Source: Paraburkholderia sp. BL9I2N2 (lineage in GTDB: Bacteria > Pseudomonadota > Gammaproteobacteria > Burkholderiales > Burkholderiaceae). Taken from it: a stretch of 64,000 bases of DNA. The number at the start of each line of letters is the position of its first letter. Position 1 is the first letter of the stretch. Made by a program: the position numbers and the translations under genes. Shown one piece after another: positions 56,672 to 64,000 of this stretch. The notes beneath the pieces are model-generated. The model was given only the letters and a program-made list of their open reading frames with translations. It did no database searches and was not told where the DNA came from. The stretch spans positions 558,001 through 622,000 of the forward strand of contig NZ_SMGP01000004.1 in the NCBI RefSeq assembly GCF_004339745.1. Reading direction: 5' to 3'.

Positions 56672-57562
56672 ATGTCCAGAAATGTCGGTGTCATCGGTCT
56701 TGGTGCAATGGGCCTGGGTGTCGCGCGCTCGCTGCTGCGCGCGGGTCTGCGGGTCCATGCGTGCGATCTGCGGAGCGAGATCCTGAATGCGTTCGTCGCG
56801 GAAGGCGGCGTGGGTTGTGCGACGCCCGCCGAACTCGGCGCGCAGTGCGAGGTGGTCGTCACGCTGGTGGTTAATGCCGCGCAAACGGAGGCCGTGCTGT
56901 TCGGCGAGCAGGGCGCGGTCGCAGCGATGAAAAAGGGCGGCGTGGTGATCGCCAGCGCGACCGTGGCGCCGGACTTCGCGATCGAACTCGGCAAGCGGAT
57001 CGAGGCGGCCGGTTTGCAGATGCTCGACGCGCCGGTCTCGGGCGGCGCGGCGCGCGCGGCCTCCGGCGAGATGACCATGATGACGTCCGGTCCTGCTGCG
57101 GCCTATGCCGCGTGCGAGGACGTGCTGGCCGCGATGGCCGGCAAGGTGTACCGCCTCGGCTCCGAGCACGGTGCCGGGTCGAAGGTGAAGATCATCAATC
57201 AGTTGCTGGCCGGCGTGCATATCGCGGTGGCCGCCGAGGCGATGGCGCTCGGCTTGCGCGAAGGCGTCGATCCGGATGCGTTGTACGAGGTCATCACGCA
57301 CAGCGCGGGCAATTCGTGGATGTTCGAGAATCGTGTGCCGCACATTCTGAACGGCGACTACACGCCGCTGTCGGCCGTCGATATTTTCGTCAAGGATCTC
57401 GGCCTCGTGCTCGATACCGCGCGTCGCTCCAAATTCCCGCTGCCGTTGTCGGCGGCGGCGCATCAGATGTTCATGATGGCGTCCACGGCCGGTCACGGTG
57501 GTGAAGACGATTCCGCGGTGATCAAGATTTTCCCCGGCATCGACGTGCCGGCGGCGAAGTAA
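56672..57562 (+). CDS. ltnD: L-threonate dehydrogenase
   Basis: 296 residues of the β-hydroxyacid dehydrogenase family: Rossmann motif GLGAMGLGVARSLLRAG, substrate motif DAPVSGGAARAASGE, and catalytic Lys in GAGSKVKIINQLLAG. In this context it matches LtnD, which oxidises L-threonate to 2-oxotetronate with NAD. The next genes supply the rest of the path to DHAP. Confidence 0.87.
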   Translation: MSRNVGVIGLGAMGLGVARSLLRAGLRVHACDLRSEILNAFVAEGGVGCATPAELGAQCEVVVTLVVNAAQTEAVLFGEQGAVAAMKKGGVVIASATVAPDFAIELGKRIEAAGLQMLDAPVSGGAARAASGEMTMMTSGPAAAYAACEDVLAAMAGKVYRLGSEHGAGSKVKIINQLLAGVHIAVAAEAMALGLREGVDPDALYEVITHSAGNSWMFENRVPHILNGDYTPLSAVDIFVKDLGLVLDTARRSKFPLPLSAAAHQMFMMASTAGHGGEDDSAVIKIFPGIDVPAAK

Positions 57563-57575
57563 GCAGGAGACCGTC

Positions 57576-58886
57576 ATGACGGCAAACACGAAACGCGCGC
57601 TACTCGGCTGCATCGCCGACGACTTCACTGGCGCCACCGATCTCGCCAACATGCTGGTGCGCGGCGGCATGCGCACCGTGCAAAACATCGGCGTGCCCGC
57701 ATCGAGCGAAACGCTCGAAGCCGACGCACTGGTGGTCGCGCTGAAATCGCGCACCATTCCCGCCGCCGATGCGGTCGCGCAATCGCTCGCCGCGCTCGAC
57801 TGGCTGCGTGCGCAAGGCTGCCGGCAGTTCTTCTTCAAATACTGCTCGACATTCGATTCGACCGACGCGGGCAACATCGGCCCGGTCACGGATGCGCTGC
57901 TCGACGCGTTATCCGCGAACGGCAACGTCAATGCGTTCACGATCGCCTGTCCGGCATTTCCCGAGAACGGCCGCACGATCTTTCGCGGCCATCTGTTTGT
58001 CGGCGATACGTTGCTCAACGCGTCGGGCATGGAAAACCATCCGCTCACACCGATGCGCGATGCCAACCTCGTGAGCGTGCTGCAACGGCAGACCCGATCG
58101 AAAGTCGGTCTCGTGCGTTATGACGCTGTAGCGCGAGGCGTGTCGGCCGTGCGCGAATCGTTCGATACGTTGCGCGATGAAGGCGTGCGCATGGCGATTG
58201 CCGACGCGGTGTCCGATGCCGACCTCTACGTACTCGGCGAAGCTTGCGCCGACCTCACGCTGATTACCGGAGGTTCCGGCGTCGCGTTGGGTTTGCCGGC
58301 CAACTTTCGCCGCGCGGGTTTGCTCGAAGAACAGGGCGACGCCGCGCAGTTGCCGCCGGTGGACGGACTGCCGGCGGTGCTGGCCGGTAGCGCATCGAAA
58401 GCGACCAACGCCCAGGTCGCGGAGTGGCGCGCCACACGGCCTGCATTTCGCATCGATCCGCTCGCCGCGGCGCGTGGTGAGAACGTCGTCGAACAGGCAC
58501 TGGCTTTTGCGCAGCCGTACCTCGACAAAGCCGAGCCCATGCTGATCTATGCCACTGCCACGCCCGACGAAGTCAAGGCGGTGCAACGCGAACTCGGTGT
58601 GAATGAGGCAGGACATCTGGTCGAATCCACGTTGGCTGCGATTGCTCGCGGTCTGCGCGAGCGCGGCGTGCGCAAGTTCGTGGTAGCGGGCGGCGAGACC
58701 TCGGGCGCCGTCGTGCAGGCGCTCGACGTGCACACGCTGCGGATCGGCGCGCAGATCGATCCCGGCGTGCCCGCCACCGCCACGACCGGCGCCGAGCCGC
58801 TCGCGCTCGCCCTGAAATCCGGCAACTTCGGCACGACCGACTTCTTCGAAAAAGCGCTGCGTCATCTGAGCGGAGCCGCGCAATGA
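57576..58886 (+). CDS. otnK: 3-oxo-tetronate kinase
   Basis: 436 residues of the four-carbon acid sugar kinase family (formerly DUF1537): N-terminal GCIADDFTGATDLANMLVRGGM binds the sugar acid and the C-terminal VVAGGETSGAVVQAL binds ATP. It phosphorylates 3-oxotetronate at O4. It lies 13 bases after ltnD and its stop overlaps otnC. Confidence 0.9.
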   Translation: MTANTKRALLGCIADDFTGATDLANMLVRGGMRTVQNIGVPASSETLEADALVVALKSRTIPAADAVAQSLAALDWLRAQGCRQFFFKYCSTFDSTDAGNIGPVTDALLDALSANGNVNAFTIACPAFPENGRTIFRGHLFVGDTLLNASGMENHPLTPMRDANLVSVLQRQTRSKVGLVRYDAVARGVSAVRESFDTLRDEGVRMAIADAVSDADLYVLGEACADLTLITGGSGVALGLPANFRRAGLLEEQGDAAQLPPVDGLPAVLAGSASKATNAQVAEWRATRPAFRIDPLAAARGENVVEQALAFAQPYLDKAEPMLIYATATPDEVKAVQRELGVNEAGHLVESTLAAIARGLRERGVRKFVVAGGETSGAVVQALDVHTLRIGAQIDPGVPATATTGAEPLALALKSGNFGTTDFFEKALRHLSGAAQ

Positions 58887-59545
58887 CCGGCACGCCCGCA
58901 CTCCATACGACTGACGAAGCGCGCGTTCGCGAAGAAATCTGCGTGACCGGCGCGAGTCTTTATCAACGCGGCTACACGGTGGGCACCGCCGGCAACATCA
59001 GCACGCGGCTCGACGACGGCTGGCTGATCACGCCGACCGATGCCTGTCTCGGCCGGCTCGATCCCGCCGATATCGCCAAGGTCGATCTCGACGGCAAGGC
59101 GGTGTCTGGCGGCCGGCCGTCGAAAACGCTGGCGCTGCATCGCGGCATCTATGCGCGCAACGGCGAGGCACGCGGAATCGTCCACACCCATTCGACGCAT
59201 CTGGTCGCGCTGACGCTCGCGGGCGTCTGGCGCGAGACAGACGTGCTGCCGCCTATCACGCCGTACTACGTGATGAAAGTGGGCCACGTCCCCCTGATTC
59301 GCTACAAGCGGCCCGGCGATCCGCAGGTCGCGGAACAGATCGCCGCGCTCGCCGACAGCGTTCGCGCCGTGCTGCTCGAACGTCTCGGTCCGGTGGTGTG
59401 GGAGCGGTCAGTGGCGCAAGCCGCGTATGCGCTCGAAGAACTCGAAGAGACCGCGCGTTTATGGTTGATGACGACCCCGCGGCCCGCACCGCTCGACGAA
59501 GCCGCACTCGAAGAACTGCGCACCGTGTTCGGCGCGCGCTGGTAG
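58883..59545 (+). CDS. otnC: 3-oxo-tetronate 4-phosphate decarboxylase
   Basis: 220 residues of the class II aldolase/adducin family. Zinc ligands are in IVHTHSTH and a later His; TAGNISTRLDDG is the phosphate-binding loop. OtnC turns 3-oxotetronate 4-phosphate into dihydroxyacetone phosphate and CO2. ATG overlaps the otnK stop. Confidence 0.9.
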   Translation: MTGTPALHTTDEARVREEICVTGASLYQRGYTVGTAGNISTRLDDGWLITPTDACLGRLDPADIAKVDLDGKAVSGGRPSKTLALHRGIYARNGEARGIVHTHSTHLVALTLAGVWRETDVLPPITPYYVMKVGHVPLIRYKRPGDPQVAEQIAALADSVRAVLLERLGPVVWERSVAQAAYALEELEETARLWLMTTPRPAPLDEAALEELRTVFGARW

Positions 59546-59615
59546 GGAAACCGACATAACAAAGCCCGGCTGCGCTCGTTGCGCCGCATCGGGCCATTCA
59601 TCAAGGAGACAATGC

Positions 59616-60953
59616 ATGAGTTCGTATCAGGCCACACCCAGCCAACCGATTGCAGCCGACGCCGCCGGACAACCCGGCGCCGCCGAAGTCGAGCGCACGT
59701 ATAAGAAAGTGTTCTGGCGCATCGTGCCGTTTCTGATGCTGTGCTATGTGGTCGCCTATCTGGACCGCGTGAATGTCGGTTTCGCGAAACTGCAGATGTC
59801 GCAGGACCTGGCGTTCAGCGAAACGGTGTTCGGCCTCGGTGCCGGTGTGTTCTTCATCGGCTATTTCCTGTTCGAGTTGCCGAGCAACATTCTGATGCAC
59901 AAGCTCGGCGCGCGGATCTGGATCGCACGGATCATGATCACGTGGGGCTTGCTCTCGGCAGTGTTCGTGTTCGTGAAGACGCCGATGCAGTTCTACATCT
60001 TGCGCTTCTTTCTTGGCCTCGCCGAAGCCGGGTTCTATCCCGGCGTGATCCTGTACCTGACCTACTGGTTCCCGTCGCATCGGCGCGCGAAGATCATCGC
60101 GGTGTTCATGTCGGCGATTCCGGTGTCGGGCATCTTCGGCAATCCGCTGTCCGGCTGGATCATGCAGACGTTCCACAACAGCTCGGGTTTCGCGGGCTGG
60201 CAATGGATGTTCCTGATCGAAGCGATCCCCGCCATCGTGATCGGCATCGCTACGATCCTGTATCTCGACAACGGCATCTCCGCCGCGAAGTGGCTGAGCG
60301 AACGCGAAAAGCGCCTGCTCACCGATGAAATCGCCGCCGCGCAGCCGAAGGAGCAAACCCAGAAGCATTCGCTCGGCGCGGTGTTCCGCGATCCGCGCAC
60401 GTGGTGGATGTCGCTGATCTATTTCGCGTTCGTCACCGGGCAATACGGCCTGACGTTCTGGATGCCGACGCTCGTCAAATCGACGGGTGTGACGGGCGCG
60501 TTCAATATCGGCCTGCTGAGCGCGATTCCGTTTCTGTGCGCGATCGTCGTGATGAATCTGATGGGGCACAGCGCCGACAAGCGCCGTGAGCGCCGCTGGC
60601 ATCTGATCGTGCCGGCGTTGTTCGGCGCGGTCGGCTTCACGGTGGCGGCGTCGTTTGCGGATAACACGGTGGTGTCGATCGCGTTTCTCTCGCTCGCCGC
60701 CGCCGGCGTGCTGACCTGCGCGCCGCTCTTCTGGTCGCTGCCCACCGCGTTCATGTCGGGCGCGACCGCCGCGGCCGGCATCGCGATCATCAATTCGATC
60801 GGCAATCTCGCGGGTTTCGCGAGCCCGTACATGATCGGCTATCTGAAGGACCTCACGCATAGCACGCAGACCGGTATGTACGTGCTGGCCGGCATGCTGG
60901 TGATCGGCGCGATCGCCACGTGGCTCACGCCGGCCAAACTGGTCAACCGATAA
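59616..60953 (+). CDS. MFS transporter (anion:cation symporter type), likely tetronate uptake
   Basis: 445 residues with 12 membrane segments. YVVAYLDRVNVGFAKLQMSQDL near the start and the large loop after helix 6 are typical of the ACS family that moves sugar acids such as galactarate. Its place between otnC and otnI strongly suggests threonate/erythronate import. Confidence 0.9.
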   Translation: MSSYQATPSQPIAADAAGQPGAAEVERTYKKVFWRIVPFLMLCYVVAYLDRVNVGFAKLQMSQDLAFSETVFGLGAGVFFIGYFLFELPSNILMHKLGARIWIARIMITWGLLSAVFVFVKTPMQFYILRFFLGLAEAGFYPGVILYLTYWFPSHRRAKIIAVFMSAIPVSGIFGNPLSGWIMQTFHNSSGFAGWQWMFLIEAIPAIVIGIATILYLDNGISAAKWLSEREKRLLTDEIAAAQPKEQTQKHSLGAVFRDPRTWWMSLIYFAFVTGQYGLTFWMPTLVKSTGVTGAFNIGLLSAIPFLCAIVVMNLMGHSADKRRERRWHLIVPALFGAVGFTVAASFADNTVVSIAFLSLAAAGVLTCAPLFWSLPTAFMSGATAAAGIAIINSIGNLAGFASPYMIGYLKDLTHSTQTGMYVLAGMLVIGAIATWLTPAKLVNR

Positions 60954-61021
60954 ATCGACTTTACGCGCGGCATGGGTCGCTGCCGCGCGCCGCATCAAAC
61001 CGTTTTCAAGGAGTCGCCGCC

Positions 61022-61810
61022 ATGCCTCGCTTCGCCGCCAACCTCTCGATGATGTACAACGAGCACGCTTTCCTCGACCGTTTCGCCGCCGCGGCGCAAG
61101 ACGGTTTCGAAGCGGTCGAGTTTCTGTTCCCCTACGATTTCCGCGCCGACGAGATCAAGGCGCGCCTGGACGCGAGCGGTCTCACACAAGCACTCTTTAA
61201 TGCGCCGCCCGGCGACTGGGCCGGTGGCGAGCGCGGCATTGCCTCGCTGCCGGGCCGCGAAGACGAATTCCGGCGCGGCGTCCAGACCGCGCTCGACTAC
61301 GCGCGCGTGATCGGCAATCGCAAGCTGCATGTGATGGCTGGCCTGATTGGCGCGGATCAGCCGCGCGCGAAACATCGCGAGGTGTATCTGAGCAATCTCG
61401 CGTATGCCGCCAAGGCCGCGCAAGCCGAAGGCATCACGGTCGTGATCGAGCCGATCAATACGCGCGACATGCCAGGCTTCTTTCTGACCCGTCAGGACGA
61501 GGCGCAAGCGATCTGCGCGGAAGTCGGCGCGCCGAATCTGAAAGTGCAGTTCGACTGCTACCACTGCCAGATCGTCGAAGGCGATCTCGCAGTGAAACTC
61601 AAACGCGATATGGCCGGCATCGGCCACATTCAGATCGCGGGTGTGCCTGAACGGCATGAACCCGATACGGGCGAGCTGAACTACCCGTATCTGCTCGAGC
61701 TGATCGACTCGCTCGGCTACGACGGCTACATCGGCTGCGAATACCGGCCGCGCGCGGGTACTTCGGCCGGCCTCGGCTGGTTCAAACCGTATCTGAACGC
61801 GACCCGCTAA
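61022..61810 (+). CDS. otnI: 2-oxo-tetronate isomerase
   Basis: 262 residues from ATG 61022 (CAAGGAGTCGCC upstream). TIM-barrel of the hydroxypyruvate-isomerase family: ANLSMMYNEHAFLDRF, metal Glu in VVIEPINTRDMPGFFL, FDCYHCQI and EYRPRAGTSAGLGW. Here it converts 2-oxotetronate into 3-oxotetronate; hydroxypyruvate isomerase activity is the alternative. Confidence 0.88.
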   Translation: MPRFAANLSMMYNEHAFLDRFAAAAQDGFEAVEFLFPYDFRADEIKARLDASGLTQALFNAPPGDWAGGERGIASLPGREDEFRRGVQTALDYARVIGNRKLHVMAGLIGADQPRAKHREVYLSNLAYAAKAAQAEGITVVIEPINTRDMPGFFLTRQDEAQAICAEVGAPNLKVQFDCYHCQIVEGDLAVKLKRDMAGIGHIQIAGVPERHEPDTGELNYPYLLELIDSLGYDGYIGCEYRPRAGTSAGLGWFKPYLNATR

Positions 61811-61827
61811 CAAGGACGAAACTCATC

Positions 61828-62808
61828 ATGAAAGTACTGATTACCGGCGGCGTGGGTTTTCTCGGCCAGCGTCTCGCGCGTGAACTGCTCGCGCGCGGCT
61901 CCCTGAAGGACACGCAAGGTACGCCGCAAGCGATCACCGAACTGGTGTTGCTCGACGTGGTGCAAGCCAACGATTTCGGCGACAGCCGCGTACGCACGGA
62001 AGTGGGCGACATCGCCGAGCGCAGCGTGATCGAGCGCGTGATCGACGACAGGACTTCGGCGATCTTCCATCTGGCCGCGATCGTGAGCGGCCAGGCCGAA
62101 GCGGATTTCGATCTCGGCATGCGTATCAATCTGGATGCGTCGCGGCTGCTGCTGGAAACCTGCCGGCAGCGTGGCCACCGGCCGCGCGTACTCTTCACGA
62201 GTTCCGTGGCGGTCTATGGCGGCGAGCTGCCCGCGGTCGTGCAGAACGATACCGCGTTGAATCCGCAGTCCTCGTATGGCGCGCAGAAGGCGATCGCCGA
62301 GTTGCTGCTGAACGATTACGCACGGCGCGGTTTCGTCGACGGCCGCGTGTTGCGCCTGCCCACCATCAGCGTGCGGCCGGGCAAGCCGAATGCGGCGGCG
62401 TCGTCGTTCGCGAGCGGCATCATTCGCGAGCCGTTGAACGGCGAACCGGCGGTGTGCCCGGTCGCGGGCTCGACGCGGCTGTGGCTGCTGTCGCCGCGCA
62501 AGGCGATCGAGAGTCTGATCGCCGGACTCGAACTCGATTCCGCCGCGCTCGGTAACCAGCGTGTGCTGAACTTGCCGGGTATTTCGGTAAGCGTCGACGA
62601 AATGGTCGCCGCGCTGCGCGAGGTGGCGGGCGACGCGGTTGCCGGGCGGATCGTGTGGGAACCGGATGCGCGCGTCGAAAAGATCGTGGGTAGCTGGCCG
62701 GGACGGTGGGATACGTCGCGCGCCGAAGGGCTGGGGTTGAGCGGCGAGCGCAATTTTGCCGACGTGATCCGCAGCTATATCGAGGACGAGCACATCCAGC
62801 TCCGCTAG
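61828..62808 (+). CDS. denD: D-erythronate dehydrogenase
   Basis: 326 residues of the NAD-dependent epimerase/dehydratase (extended SDR) family: ITGGVGFLGQRLAREL, then LFTSSVAVYGGELP and catalytic YGAQKAIAELLL (YxxxK). DenD oxidises D-erythronate to 3-oxotetronate, entering the pathway after otnI. It ends the cluster, 17 bases after otnI. Nearly 380 bases without a gene follow. Confidence 0.87.
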   Translation: MKVLITGGVGFLGQRLARELLARGSLKDTQGTPQAITELVLLDVVQANDFGDSRVRTEVGDIAERSVIERVIDDRTSAIFHLAAIVSGQAEADFDLGMRINLDASRLLLETCRQRGHRPRVLFTSSVAVYGGELPAVVQNDTALNPQSSYGAQKAIAELLLNDYARRGFVDGRVLRLPTISVRPGKPNAAASSFASGIIREPLNGEPAVCPVAGSTRLWLLSPRKAIESLIAGLELDSAALGNQRVLNLPGISVSVDEMVAALREVAGDAVAGRIVWEPDARVEKIVGSWPGRWDTSRAEGLGLSGERNFADVIRSYIEDEHIQLR

Positions 62809-62944
62809 AAACACCCCCACGCAGTCTCCAGCCCCGTGCCGGCGCCTTGAAAACAGGGCAGCGGGCACGGGCGCGTCATTCGTCTGATCCTTGGCAAGAA
62901 CGGCCGCGGCCTGCACGTATTCCCTGGTGCGGGCCTGGCCGCGC

Positions 62945-62974
62945 TTGACATGGTTTCGGCCACACGCCTATTAT
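62945..62974 (+). promoter_or_regulatory. Strong σ70-type promoter before pcaF-like gene
   Basis: TTGACA (62945-62950) and TATTAT (62969-62974) with 18 bases between them. The 62809-63188 space holds this promoter and the candidate operators downstream; I see no gene in it. The leader to the ATG would be about 200 bases long. Confidence 0.7.
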
Positions 62975-62984
62975 CGTGTCTAGT

Positions 62985-63020
62985 TGTTCGATATATGACC
63001 GTATGTTCGTATCAAGAACA
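62985..63020. promoter_or_regulatory. Candidate IclR/PcaR-type operators
   Basis: TGTTCGATATATGAC starts at 62985 and shares TGTTCGATA with the known PcaR/PobR site type. The second element is the perfect interrupted palindrome TGTTC-N7-GAACA at 63004-63020. Both are just downstream of the promoter -10 box. Binding by the IclR protein coded at 54870 is inference. Confidence 0.5.
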
Positions 63021-63188
63021 AATTGCGGAATTCTCGAGCCCATCGTTCATCGTCCTGCGCTAAGCTGAATCGATGCGACGGCTGCCTTGCAGCCGCTTCC
63101 CGTCGCGCTTGCCGGTGCGTCCGGTGCGCGCCACGCCGGCAATCCGGCCGCGGCGCAGCGCATGCAGCACATCAACTGGAGACATCAC

Positions 63189-64000
63189 ATGACCGAAGCA
63201 TTCCTGTGCGACGCGATTCGCACCCCCATCGGCCGCTATGCGGGTTCGCTGTCGTCGGTGCGCGCCGACGATCTGGGCGCCGTGCCGCTCAAGGCGCTGA
63301 TGGAGCGCAACAAGGACGTCGACTGGAACGCAATCGACGACGTGATCTACGGCTGCGCGAATCAGGCCGGCGAGGACAACCGCAATGTCGCGCGCATGTC
63401 GCTGTTGCTGGCCGGTTTGCCGCAAGGCGTGCCGGGCTCGACGGTGAACCGCCTGTGCGGTTCGGGCATGGACGCGGTCGGCATTGCGGCGCGCGCCATC
63501 AAATCGGGCGAGGCCGCATTGATGGTGGCCGGCGGCGTGGAAAGCATGAGCCGCGCGCCGTTCGTGATGGGCAAGGCGCCCACCGCGTTTTCGCGTCAGG
63601 CGGACATCTACGACACGACCATCGGCTGGCGTTTCGTGAACCCGCTGATGAAGAAAATGTACGGCGTCGATTCGATGCCGGAAACGGGCGAGAACGTTGC
63701 GACCGACTACAACATCAGCCGCGCCGATCAGGACGCTTTTGCCGTGCGCAGCCAGCTGAAAGCGGCGCGCGCGCAACGCGACGGCACGCTCGCACAGGAA
63801 ATCGTCGGCGTGACGATCGCGCAGAAGAAGGGCGATCCGATCACGGTGCTGCAAGACGAGCATCCGCGTGAGACCAGCCTCGAAACGCTCGCCAAGCTCA
63901 AGGGCGTGGTGCGTCCGGACGGCACCGTTACGGCAGGCAACGCGTCGGGCGTGAACGACGGCGCGGCGGCACTGTTGCTCGCGAATGAAGAAACGGCGAA
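63189..64000 (+). CDS. pcaF: 3-oxoadipyl-CoA/acetyl-CoA thiolase, 3' end outside window
   Basis: ATG 63189 has GGAGAC upstream. The first 270 residues of a thiolase are present: TEAFLCDAIRTPIGRYAGSL at the start, nucleophile Cys in VNRLCGSGMDAVG and GGVESMSRAPF. The conserved opening and DIYDTTIGWRFVNP block favour PcaF (3-oxoadipyl-CoA thiolase, last step of the β-ketoadipate pathway) over a general acetyl-CoA acetyltransferase. The frame is open at base 64000. Confidence 0.85.
   Translation, partial: MTEAFLCDAIRTPIGRYAGSLSSVRADDLGAVPLKALMERNKDVDWNAIDDVIYGCANQAGEDNRNVARMSLLLAGLPQGVPGSTVNRLCGSGMDAVGIAARAIKSGEAALMVAGGVESMSRAPFVMGKAPTAFSRQADIYDTTIGWRFVNPLMKKMYGVDSMPETGENVATDYNISRADQDAFAVRSQLKAARAQRDGTLAQEIVGVTIAQKKGDPITVLQDEHPRETSLETLAKLKGVVRPDGTVTAGNASGVNDGAAALLLANEETA

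Noticed and set aside
59601..60998. Long open frames antisense to real genes (also 168-1178, 24176-25675, 39550-40905, 56666-58066, 57909-58901)
   Set aside because: They are Arg/His/Ala-rich translations caused by high GC at third positions, and each lies over a well-supported gene on the other strand.

Overview
The window is about 64 kb of a high-GC betaproteobacterial chromosome. Gene content and order (C-P lyase operon, tetronate catabolism, protocatechuate/β-ketoadipate-type genes) suggest Burkholderiaceae, most likely Paraburkholderia. This assignment is inferred from gene content; no marker gene is present. A complete-looking temperate prophage of about 40.2 kb (13109-53284) interrupts the host sequence.

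Left host arm (1-13108): the 3' part of a membrane-bound diguanylate cyclase; a small secreted-protein cluster (lipoprotein, exported Pro-rich protein, IagB/VirB1-like lytic transglycosylase); a phosphonate C-P lyase operon phnGHIJKLM on the minus strand, divergent from phnF, a DUF1045 gene and phnN on the plus strand, with a perfect 22-bp palindrome between them as the likely PhnF operator; then a LysR regulator divergent from an M20 amidohydrolase gene.

Prophage: it sits inside the M20 gene, at codons for the conserved Gly-Ser-Glu-Asp-Phe motif. The 5' part (12104-13119) and 3' part (53274-53459) of that gene lie at the two ends, sharing an 11-bp core. Four copies of an 11-bp repeat (TTTCTAATATT), two by each end, look like integrase arm sites. 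The leftward early operon (21820 to 13190) carries many small genes, a phage recombination set (ssDNA-binding-like protein, YqaJ-type exonuclease, NinB), a DpdA/TGT-like 7-deazaguanine DNA-modification candidate, a Lar-like anti-restriction protein, two HTH proteins, an excisionase-like DUF4224 protein and the tyrosine integrase. A lambda-like switch (21857-22932) has a short CI-type repressor, a Cro-like protein and five copies of TTAGG-N4-CCTAA in a 2+3 arrangement around PL and PR. The rightward early genes give DNA replication (DUF1376, SF2 helicase, zinc-ribbon/Toprim primase) and several nucleases (Ref-like, VRR-NUC, GIY-YIG).

The late region encodes a P22-like short-tailed virion, but in a permuted order: gp4-like adaptor, gp10-like hub, three ejection proteins, GNAT, portal, large terminase, scaffold, coat, tailspikes, lysis. 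Two antisense insertions break it: a 2OG-oxygenase plus membrane-protein moron with its own promoter (43306-44194) and an HNH endonuclease (46689-47249). The late region ends with holins, lysozyme, a signal-peptide-bearing fibre-like protein and a strong terminator.

Right host arm (53460-64000): an MHS-family transporter that probably formed an operon with the interrupted M20 gene; an IclR regulator resembling PcaR; a tetronate (threonate/erythronate) catabolic cluster with FadR-type regulator, ltnD, otnK, otnC, MFS transporter, otnI and denD; and the 5' part of a pcaF-like thiolase gene running off the end. I saw no rRNA, tRNA, CRISPR array, transposase or reverse transcriptase.
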